Positions 14,510 through 21,534 of a DNA stretch of 23,203 nt are shown here, in pieces (the first letter of the stretch is position 1; each line of letters opens with the position of its first letter). Position numbers and translations under genes: made by a program. This stretch comes from Oscillospiraceae bacterium (GTDB lineage: Bacteria > Bacillota > Clostridia > Oscillospirales > Oscillospiraceae), in NCBI GenBank assembly GCA_009776905.1, contig WRMX01000030.1, positions 1-23,203 of the forward strand. The letters are read 5' to 3'. The notes under the pieces are model-generated. The model made no database searches. It saw only the letters and a program-made list of their open reading frames with translations, and was not told the origin of the DNA.

Positions 14510-15574
14510 ATGATGAAAGCGCTGAGAATCATCATCCTCGTTATGTTCATATTGTCCGTTGCGGCCACAATCTTGTCCGTGATATACTCCGGCGGCAGCT
14601 TATTCAGTTTCGGCCATTCTGCAACCGATCACGCAAGCCACGGTGAGAGCGCGCCTGTTGACGACCACGCAAGCCACGAAGGAAGCGCGCCCGGTGATGA
14701 CCACGCAAGCCACGAAGGAAGCGCGCCTGTTGACGATCACGCAAGCCACGGAGAAAGCGCGCCTGCTGACGATCACGCAAGCCACGGAGAAAGCGCGCCT
14801 GTTGACGACCACGCAAGCCACGGTGAAAGCGCGTCGGCTACGGACCCGGACCGGGCAAGCGGCGCAAGCCACTCATCGCAGGTCGGCGGCCTGCTGCACG
14901 TTGCTCACATCACTCTGGTCACGATTACATTCCTGCTGATAGCCGCATACCTCCTGAAGAGCGCCGACATCGCATCGCGCCGTGTCTATCGCGAATTGCG
15001 CTTCAAAATGACCGTCGATCCAAGCGCGGGATTTGTCGAAGCGCTCCCGTCCGGCTACCCGATTTCCAATGCTTGCATCGGCGCTCTGGCAAAAAACGGC
15101 ATCTTTGTTAAAAGCATCGAAGCCATGTCCGTTCTTGCCGGGCTGGACACCGTTGCAGCAGAGGGCAATTCAATCTCCCGTGAAGGGTATGCAATCACAG
15201 AGCAAACGCTTGGAAAAATTGGCGTGAGGCTTTCGGACAATATCGACGAATGCAAGGTCAAAATCAAGCTTGGGGCATATAGCGCCGCAAACGGCGCCGA
15301 AGCGGACTTCATATTGACCCATGATAAAGTCACCCACCTGCTGATCGCGATATACGTCAGCCGCATCTACATTCAGTTCAAGCGCCTGACCGCCATCTCG
15401 CTGATAGCCGCGCTTGCGGCTGCTGCGGCATTCTTGGTATTTCAGCAATATACATATGCGGGGGCAATGCTTGCCGTATTCGCAGCAATTCAACTAATTT
15501 TCATCCATCGTATCGAGATAAAGACGACAAAACTATCTTTTGACAAAGTCATTAAGAAAGGGCGAAATATATGA
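14510..15574 (+). CDS. His-rich membrane protein derived from a P1B-type ATPase, without the catalytic core
   Basis: The 354-residue product has a first membrane segment (about 6-27), a repeat region (40-111) of six 12-residue units DHASHGESAPVD, a second segment (about 128-148), a soluble part, and two closing segments (about 290-310, 315-335). The soluble part looks like a collapsed P1B ATPase. ALAKNGIFVKSIEAMSVLAG, then LDTVAAEGNSIS, lines up with the stretch leading to the DKTGT phosphorylation site, but the Asp motif is replaced by EGNSI. ANGAEADFILTHDKVTHLLI lines up with the end of the P domain just before the last membrane pair. The CPC metal motif, ATP-binding domain and DKTGT are missing, so it cannot pump metal as an ATPase. 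The His/Asp repeats could bind Zn, Ni, Cu or Mo-related metal outside the membrane. The end overlaps the next gene by ATGA. Confidence 0.65.
   Translation: MMKALRIIILVMFILSVAATILSVIYSGGSLFSFGHSATDHASHGESAPVDDHASHEGSAPGDDHASHEGSAPVDDHASHGESAPADDHASHGESAPVDDHASHGESASATDPDRASGASHSSQVGGLLHVAHITLVTITFLLIAAYLLKSADIASRRVYRELRFKMTVDPSAGFVEALPSGYPISNACIGALAKNGIFVKSIEAMSVLAGLDTVAAEGNSISREGYAITEQTLGKIGVRLSDNIDECKVKIKLGAYSAANGAEADFILTHDKVTHLLIAIYVSRIYIQFKRLTAISLIAALAAAAAFLVFQQYTYAGAMLAVFAAIQLIFIHRIEIKTTKLSFDKVIKKGRNI
14627..14842 (+). repeat. Six in-frame 36-bp repeats encoding His-rich units
   Basis: The 36-bp unit (GACCACGCAAGCCACGG then GAGAGCGCGCCTGTT) repeats six times without gaps inside the gene at 14510, each encoding DHASH(G/E)(E/G)SAP-D. 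Copies differ mostly at one or two bases, indicating recent expansion. Confidence 0.9.
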
Positions 15575-16587
15575 AAGATTTCAAAGGGAAAATAGCATTC
15601 ATAACCGGAGGAGCCTCCGGAGCAGGACTTGGCCAGGCAAAGCTGTTCGCAAAAGCGGGCATGAGAGTCGCGATCGCCGATGTACGGCGCGACGCGTTGC
15701 ACAAAGCCGTCGGCGAAATCGTCGATTTCGCGGGCTGCAAGGTCACTGACGTGCTGCCGCTGTGCTTCGACCTGACGGACCGCAAGGCATATGAAGCCGC
15801 AGCGGATTCAGCCGAGGCGATATTCGGCGGGCCGCCGCATTTGCTCATACAGACTGCCGGAGTCAACTCGTTCGGGCCGATTGAAGCATCGACATTCGAC
15901 GATTTCGACTGGGTTATGGGCGTTTGCCTCGACCATGTCGTCAATGGCCTCATCATTTTCGTGCCGCGCATGATAAAAGCATATGGCGGCAAGGACGGAG
16001 TGCCCAAGGAGGAATTCCATGTTGCGACGACATCCTCCATGGGCGCGTTTATGGGCGGCGCAGGCACCGGCCCTTACTCCGCCGCAAAGTCCGCAGTCAA
16101 CAACCTGATGTACAGCTATGCAATGGCCTTGCCGGTCTATGGCGGGGGCGCGACGGTGCTGTGCCCGGCAAACATCAACTCCAATATCGGAAACGCGGAA
16201 AAATTCCGTCCCGAGCATCTGCGCAACACAGGATACCATGTTTCCGAAGGCACGATGGCACATCTCAGCTCGATCCACGCGGGCGGCATCGATCCTGTCG
16301 AACTCGCGGAATACTTGAAAGAAGGCATTGAAAACGGCCGTATAATCGTAATGCCGTTCGGACCTCCTGAGGAATGGATGAAAATGCTGCGCGGCAATAA
16401 CGAGACCATCGAAGATTATATCTTGACGGCAGCGGAGCGCAACAAGAAGATGGAAGAGCGCATGGCGGCAATGCAGCGCAACGGTCCCCCTCCCGGAGCA
16501 TGGAGCGTGCCCGAAGGCGCGGAACCGTTTGGCGGCGCGCGCAAGGACCTCGATTACATCGACCCCAGCAGAAACCCGAAATGGTAA
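15571..16587 (+). CDS. SDR-family oxidoreductase with long C-terminal extension (first paralogue)
   Basis: ATG at 15571 overlaps the upstream stop (ATGA) behind AAAGGGCG. The 338-residue protein is a classical short-chain dehydrogenase: TGGASGAGLG (12-21) binds the dinucleotide, D37 (AIADVRR) suggests NAD(H) preference, S155/S156 with Y169 and K173 (PYSAAK) form the catalytic set. The usual NNAG is QTAG here. After about residue 255 the protein continues with a charged helix (NKKMEERMAAMQRNG) and a Gly/Pro tail ending DPSRNPKW, longer than the usual 250-residue SDR. It probably oxidises an alcohol or reduces a ketone. The N-terminus is nearly the same as that of the next gene, so the pair arose by duplication. 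Confidence 0.88.
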   Translation: MKDFKGKIAFITGGASGAGLGQAKLFAKAGMRVAIADVRRDALHKAVGEIVDFAGCKVTDVLPLCFDLTDRKAYEAAADSAEAIFGGPPHLLIQTAGVNSFGPIEASTFDDFDWVMGVCLDHVVNGLIIFVPRMIKAYGGKDGVPKEEFHVATTSSMGAFMGGAGTGPYSAAKSAVNNLMYSYAMALPVYGGGATVLCPANINSNIGNAEKFRPEHLRNTGYHVSEGTMAHLSSIHAGGIDPVELAEYLKEGIENGRIIVMPFGPPEEWMKMLRGNNETIEDYILTAAERNKKMEERMAAMQRNGPPPGAWSVPEGAEPFGGARKDLDYIDPSRNPKW

Positions 16588-16606
16588 GAAAGGAATTGTT
16601 GCTGAT

Positions 16607-17527
16607 ATGAAAGACTTAAAAGGAAAAACCGCGTTCATCACTGGGGGCGCCAGCGGCATGGGATTGGGCATCGCAAAAGCATGCGCCAAGGAAGGGATGA
16701 ACGTTGTGATCGTCGATATGCGCCAAAGCGCTCTCGATGAGGCTTTGCCGATTTTCAAGGCGAATAACCAGCCGGCAATAGGGCTGCTGCTGAACGTAAC
16801 GGACCGGGAGGCATATGCGAAAGCTGCCGATGCTGCAGAAGCTGCGTTCGGGAACATTCATCTCTTGGTGAACAACGCAGGCATCGGATGTGCCAATGGG
16901 CCGCTGTGGAGCGTTTCATTCCCGGAGACCGACCTTGCCATCAGCATCGACTTGGTCGGAGTGCTGAACGGAATACAGACGATCGTTCCTCGTATGCTGA
17001 AGCATGGGGAGGAAAGCCATGTCGTCAGCACGGCCTCAAAGGCGGCGCTATTGCCCGTGCCCGGATGCGGGCTGTATAACCTTACGAAGCATGCCGTCGT
17101 CACCATGATGGAGACATTGGCCATGGATCTCGTAGGGACGAACATCGGATCCAGCGCGTACTGCCCCGGCGGCTATGACACGAACCTGGGAAAATCATCA
17201 TCGGAAGTGACTGCCGCGATATTGGGCGACGCCGCTGCGCCGCCTCCGCCGCCACCGCCAAAGGACGGTGAAGGCCCGCCGCGCATGGATTGGTCGGAGG
17301 TCATCCGCAATGCCGACGACGCCGGGGAGAGGGTCGTGCGCGGAGTCAAGCGCGGTGACCTCTACATTCTGACGCATGCGGAGTTCAAAAAAGGCGTTGA
17401 AGCGCGCTTCAATGCGATTATGAGGGCATTCCCGGATGAAGTTCCAAATCCGCGTTATAGCGAGATTTTCCCCATGCTGACATATAACCCGATATTCGAC
17501 GAGCAGAAGCAAGTCCCCGCATTGTAG
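16607..17527 (+). CDS. SDR-family oxidoreductase (second paralogue) with a polyproline insert
   Basis: ATG at 16607 follows AAGAAAGGAATT, 19 bases after the previous stop. The 306-residue protein has TGGASGMGLG (12-21), D37 (NAD(H) type), NNAG (89-92), S141/S144, Y157 and K161 (YNLTK): a complete SDR active site. After the core, residues 211-225 form a polyproline insert (seven Pro in a row, 212-218, then KDGEGPP). The last codons (QVPAL, stop at 17525) are the seed of the tandem array that follows. It probably acts on an alcohol or ketone related to the substrate of its paralogue, perhaps the next step or the other stereoisomer. Confidence 0.88.
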   Translation: MKDLKGKTAFITGGASGMGLGIAKACAKEGMNVVIVDMRQSALDEALPIFKANNQPAIGLLLNVTDREAYAKAADAAEAAFGNIHLLVNNAGIGCANGPLWSVSFPETDLAISIDLVGVLNGIQTIVPRMLKHGEESHVVSTASKAALLPVPGCGLYNLTKHAVVTMMETLAMDLVGTNIGSSAYCPGGYDTNLGKSSSEVTAAILGDAAAPPPPPPPKDGEGPPRMDWSEVIRNADDAGERVVRGVKRGDLYILTHAEFKKGVEARFNAIMRAFPDEVPNPRYSEIFPMLTYNPIFDEQKQVPAL

Positions 17528-17689
17528 CGGCGGCATTCTGCCGCCACATACCCGCATTGTCCCCGCATTGTAGCGGCGGCAATCTGCCGCCACGCACCCG
17601 CATTATCCCCGCATTGTAGCGGCGGCAATCTGCCGCCACGCACCCGCATTGTCCCCGCGCTGTAGCGGCGGCATTCTGCCGCCACATAC
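17525..17689. repeat. 46-bp tandem array, three and a half copies, starting at the SDR stop codon
   Basis: Units start at 17525, 17571, 17617 and 17663 (last partial). The first unit begins with the TAG stop of the SDR gene, and the 12 bases before it (GTCCCCGCATTG) are also part of the unit. Each copy contains a GGCGGCA/TGCCGCC hairpin with a three-base loop, so the mRNA between the SDR and ABC genes would carry four hairpins in a row. None has a T-run. Confidence 0.88.
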
Positions 17690-17711
17690 GAACAAAATGG
17701 AGGTATCGATC

Positions 17712-18380
17712 ATGCTGAGCATTGAAAACGTAAGCTACAAGTACAAAAACAGCGAAAAAGACGTGTTGAAAGAAGTTACTGCAAGTTTCGAAGGCGGAAA
17801 AATACACGCCGTAGTCGGACCGTCCGGAAGCGGAAAGACGACATTGCTATCAATAATGGCGGGGTTGGACAGCCCAAAGTCCGGAACGGTAGCTATCGAC
17901 GGCGACGACCTGGCTACAATGGATCTCGACAAATATCGCAGGGAGCGCGTCTCGATGATTTTCCAAGCATTCCAACTGTTTCCATTATTAACAGCGGTTG
18001 AAAACGTATGCTACCCAATGGAGCTCAACGGAATGGGCCGCAAGGAAGCGGAAGAACGCGCGAAGGTGCTTCTCGACAATGTCGGCATCGGCGCCGACAA
18101 GCACAAACGCTTTCCATCAAACCTTTCCGGCGGAGAACAGCAGCGTGTCGCGATTGCGAGAAGCCTCGCCTCCGGCGCGAAGCTTATACTCGCTGACGAG
18201 CCCACAGGGAATCTTGATGTGGAAAACGGCGATGCGGTTATCGGCATTCTCAGCGACCTCGCCCATAACGACGGGTATTGCGTTATCGTCGTCACGCATG
18301 ACCTGGACATTGCGGCCGCTTCCGACGTCGTTTTCCGTATGTCGGATGGCGTCGTCACAATGGGCGACGTAAAGAGTTGA
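17712..18380 (+). CDS. ABC transporter ATP-binding protein (LolD/MacB type), no permease nearby
   Basis: ATG at 17712 follows TGGAGGT; the longer frame from 17649 runs through the tandem array and is rejected. The 222-residue ATPase has Walker A GPSGSGKT (36-43), Q-loop region IFQAFQLFPLLT, signature LSGGEQQ (138-144), Walker B LILADEP (158-164) with D-loop TGNLD, and the switch His in VVTHD (196). It is closest to the LolD/MacB/FtsE-like group, which energises FtsX-type permeases or extruders. No permease gene lies in the cluster. A partner elsewhere, or use of one of the cluster's membrane proteins, are both possible. Confidence 0.9.
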   Translation: MLSIENVSYKYKNSEKDVLKEVTASFEGGKIHAVVGPSGSGKTTLLSIMAGLDSPKSGTVAIDGDDLATMDLDKYRRERVSMIFQAFQLFPLLTAVENVCYPMELNGMGRKEAEERAKVLLDNVGIGADKHKRFPSNLSGGEQQRVAIARSLASGAKLILADEPTGNLDVENGDAVIGILSDLAHNDGYCVIVVTHDLDIAAASDVVFRMSDGVVTMGDVKS

Positions 18381-18405
18381 CGATGACGCTCAAGGAGGCG
18401 ATACA

Positions 18406-19056
18406 ATGCCGAACGACCATGTGAAGCTACCCGTCAGCACATCAAACGACCGGGAGCATCAATCAGATATCATGCCAAACAACCACGAGCGCCAACCCGC
18501 CAACATGCCAAACAACCACGAGCGCCAACCCGCCAACATGCCAAACAACCACGAACACCAACCCGCCGGCGCAACTACAGTACCATTAACGATCAATGTG
18601 AATGGAAAAGACCATTCGTTGCTCATCGAGCCCAACCTCACGCTCAAGCAGGTCCTCCAGTTCCACCTGGGGCTGATTGGCGCGAAAGAAATGTGCGACA
18701 GGGGAGCATGCGGGTCTTGCACGGTCATCATGGACGGGAAACCAACGCTATCATGCAATATACTGGCTGCTGAATGCGGAGGGAAGACTGTCGAAACAGT
18801 CGAGGGGATAGCGGCCATCCCGAAATGGAAGCCGCTTATCGATGCATATTGCAAATGGGACGCAATGCAATGCGGCTATTGCACGCCTGGTTTTCTGGTC
18901 GCAGCAAAGGCCCTGCTCGATAAAAACCCAACCCCCACGGAAAGGGAGATAAACGAAGCCCTCAGCGGCAATATATGCATTTGCGGGACATACCCGCGCC
19001 ACTCCCAAGCGATATTGGAAGCGGTCAGGAAAATGGCGGAAGAGGGTGACATTTAA
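18406..19056 (+). CDS. 2Fe-2S subunit of a xanthine-dehydrogenase-family Mo enzyme, with N-terminal repeats
   Basis: ATG at 18406 follows CAAGGAGG at ideal distance. The 216-residue subunit has the two expected 2Fe-2S sites: plant-type C97-x4-C102-x2-C105 with C117, and the helical-domain C156-x2-C159 (CGYCTPG) with C191-x-C193 (NICICGTYPRH, like the CGTYPRI of IorA-type subunits). The family normally starts near residue 57; here 55 extra residues come first, including three 11-residue repeats MPNNHERQPAN (23-55). The extra part has no twin-arginine motif. The subunit carries electrons from the Mo site to FAD. It overlaps the next gene by one base (TAATG). Confidence 0.92.
   Translation: MPNDHVKLPVSTSNDREHQSDIMPNNHERQPANMPNNHERQPANMPNNHEHQPAGATTVPLTINVNGKDHSLLIEPNLTLKQVLQFHLGLIGAKEMCDRGACGSCTVIMDGKPTLSCNILAAECGGKTVETVEGIAAIPKWKPLIDAYCKWDAMQCGYCTPGFLVAAKALLDKNPTPTEREINEALSGNICICGTYPRHSQAILEAVRKMAEEGDI
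18472..18570 (+). repeat. Three in-frame 33-bp repeats in the 2Fe-2S subunit gene
   Basis: Units 18472-18504, 18505-18537 and 18538-18570 each start with ATG and encode MPNNHE(R/H)QPA(N/G). The first two are identical. None of the internal ATGs has its own ribosome site. Confidence 0.9.
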
Positions 19057-21440
19057 TGCCGGATTATTCAGGAGCGAACGGACTGAGGGAAGACTTCAAA
19101 ATAGTCGGCAAACCGAATATTCCCGGGCTTACGTCGCGCGCGCTTGCAACAGGAGTCGCAATGTTCGGCGCGGACTTTACCGCGCCCGACATGCTATATG
19201 CGAAGATACTGAGAAGCCCATATGCGCACGCAAAAGTTCTAAGCATCGACATTTCGGACGCAATGGCGATCGAAGGCGTCGTCGATGTCGTGTTATGGAA
19301 CGACCCCGTCTTCGACGATCTCGGACCGCTCATGTTCAAAGGCAAAAGACCTGCATATTTGATGAATGAAGCGCACCAGGAAGGTGCCGAGGTCGGAGCG
19401 GTCGTCGTTGCGGAAAGCGAGGCCTTGTGCCAGGAAGCCCTGCTCGCATTGAAAGTCGAGTGGGAAGTGCTGCCTTTCATCGTAGATATCCAAAAGGGCC
19501 GCGATCCGGACCTCCCGGCGATTCGAGGCCCCGAATGGGACGAATCAGACACGTATGGCCCGAGCCCGATGACTGCGGAAGGGCATGCGTGGATGGCGAC
19601 GCACTATCCCGAAGACCCGAGAAAAATCGGCAACGTCGGCTGGACGACAAAAGTGGAAGGCAATATGGATGAAGGGCAGGAACAGGCTGATTTCATCCTT
19701 GAATATGACGTGAACGTGCATGATGTCGTATCGCTCCTCCCAAACCCCCAAGCTTCTCTCGCATGGTGGACGGACAGTATGTACAAGCCCGGCGAAACAT
19801 TGCGCATCGAGGGCGCGGTCGGGAGGCGCAAGGCGATTTCTGCGCTGTATAAGCTACCCGACGACAATGTCATCCAGGAAGGGCTGTTTCAGGGCGGCAA
19901 GTATTGCGACTGGGGGCTTAGAATGTCCCAGGAGATCACGCCGCTTTTGAGCAAAAGAGTCGGACGCCCCGTCAGATGCTGCAACACCCGCGAAGAAAAT
20001 TTCGATATGTGCGTCAATGAACGTTACGCCCACGTACAGATCGGAGTTACGAAAGATGGCTTGATAACATCGGTCGAAGAAGATAGCATAATCGACCACG
20101 GCACGCCGGGATCGTCAGAGATGACGGTGTATGACAGGGATTGGACCGGGTATTATACGCTCAAATGCGAGAACATCACCCAGCGCTATACTGTCGTCGA
20201 TTCCAACCGAGGATTCATGCACACATGCGGGCAATTCGTCCCATATGGTTGGGACATGACCACAGTCGGGCTTTATCTTATAGCCGAAAAACTCGGCAAG
20301 GACCCGACGGATATAGCGCGGCTCAATCTGCACGGGCCCGATTCGCAGAAGGACACGAGGCCGGTTCCGAGCTTTGAGGCATGTCTGGAAGCAGGCAAAA
20401 AGCTGATGAATTGGGAGTGGCACCCATCCGGGACGAAGCGCTTGCCTGATGGCAGACTGCATGGGGCCTCTTTCCGATATCAAATGTGCCCCCGCCATGC
20501 GTTCCTGCCATATTTCTGCAAGCTGGAATACAGGGGAGGGGTCGTGCATTTTCCGACTCAAGGCCCGGTCGCGGGGTGGTTTGGCACGGAATGCTTCGTC
20601 ATGATTGCTGCGGAGGAACTGGGCGTCGCATATGAAGACATTTGCGTCGACTATGACTATCGCGCGGAGCACACGGACGAAGCCGGCGGATCCGACGGGG
20701 TGACGGGACACGGCTGGATCGTCAAGGAATGCGCGAATATTCTCAAGAAGAAGATATTGGAATCCGCCGCAAAGGCGGCGCAATTGACCGTCAATAGGTT
20801 CGGACCGATGGAATTTCCAAAACCGGACAGCCCGCTCAAAGGATATGGCGCGGACGAATTGGATATCGCGGATGGCAACGTGATAGTGAAATCCGATCCG
20901 TCAAAGTCCGTCCCGCTCGCCCAAGCGACCTCGGAAACAATCACTGCCGACTACGGCGGAAATTCGCCAAAATCCGCATGGGCGACCGAGTTTGGCAGAA
21001 AGCTCGACACGATGAACACTTCATGGTGCGAGGTTGCGGTCGATGATGAGACAGGAGAGGTCGAAATACTGAAATACGGCGTCGTGGCGGACCCCGGCAA
21101 GGTCATCCGGCGCACTTCACTGGAAAGCCAGATCGACCAGGTGGTATACTTCACGCAAGGGTGCCAATTGTTGGAGGAATATGTGTTGGACCCGGAAACC
21201 GGGGTCAAATTGAACGGAAACATGCTGGACTACAGGAGGCCGACGACTCTGGACGTGCCTGTCGTGGACAAGGAGATACTGGAACTCAGGAGCGGGGACG
21301 GAGCTTACGGAGCCTCGGGCATCGCCCACAATCTTGCAAACTCGCACCTGATCATTACGGCGATCCATAACGCCACGGGCGTATGGGTCGATCCGCCCGC
21401 AACGCCCGACCGGATGCTGAAGGCGCTGGGGAAATGCTGA
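19056..21440 (+). CDS. Molybdopterin-binding subunit of a xanthine-dehydrogenase-family enzyme, with altered active-site motifs
   Basis: ATG at 19056 overlaps the upstream TAA by one base. The 794-residue length and landmarks fit the family: LRSPYAHAK (52-60), NTREENF (310-316, like the usual R-E-E-D/E motif), and a C-terminal end with AIHNATGVWV then PATPDRMLKAL. Two active-site motifs are unusual. The segment normally GGGFG is QGGKYCDWG (279-287). Where the family has G-x-G-x-G-E with the catalytic Glu, this protein reads GASGIAHN (752-759), with H758 in the Glu position. Family enzymes hydroxylate a carbon next to N or an aldehyde, or oxidise CO; loss of the base Glu suggests a different reaction or a non-hydroxylating one. 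No Mo insertion chaperone (XdhC/CoxF) is in the window. Confidence 0.88.
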   Translation: MPDYSGANGLREDFKIVGKPNIPGLTSRALATGVAMFGADFTAPDMLYAKILRSPYAHAKVLSIDISDAMAIEGVVDVVLWNDPVFDDLGPLMFKGKRPAYLMNEAHQEGAEVGAVVVAESEALCQEALLALKVEWEVLPFIVDIQKGRDPDLPAIRGPEWDESDTYGPSPMTAEGHAWMATHYPEDPRKIGNVGWTTKVEGNMDEGQEQADFILEYDVNVHDVVSLLPNPQASLAWWTDSMYKPGETLRIEGAVGRRKAISALYKLPDDNVIQEGLFQGGKYCDWGLRMSQEITPLLSKRVGRPVRCCNTREENFDMCVNERYAHVQIGVTKDGLITSVEEDSIIDHGTPGSSEMTVYDRDWTGYYTLKCENITQRYTVVDSNRGFMHTCGQFVPYGWDMTTVGLYLIAEKLGKDPTDIARLNLHGPDSQKDTRPVPSFEACLEAGKKLMNWEWHPSGTKRLPDGRLHGASFRYQMCPRHAFLPYFCKLEYRGGVVHFPTQGPVAGWFGTECFVMIAAEELGVAYEDICVDYDYRAEHTDEAGGSDGVTGHGWIVKECANILKKKILESAAKAAQLTVNRFGPMEFPKPDSPLKGYGADELDIADGNVIVKSDPSKSVPLAQATSETITADYGGNSPKSAWATEFGRKLDTMNTSWCEVAVDDETGEVEILKYGVVADPGKVIRRTSLESQIDQVVYFTQGCQLLEEYVLDPETGVKLNGNMLDYRRPTTLDVPVVDKEILELRSGDGAYGASGIAHNLANSHLIITAIHNATGVWVDPPATPDRMLKALGKC

Positions 21441-21534
21441 ATAACCGCCAGGCGGAGACTAACCATGAAGTCCGGGGCAAAAGCATTAACCTCGTTTTGC
21501 TGCCTGTATAAAACTGAAGGGATTGACCATAGCC

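Noticed and set aside
14600..14872. Repetitive antisense frames over the DHASH repeats
   Set aside because: They exist only because the 36-bp repeat is open in several frames.
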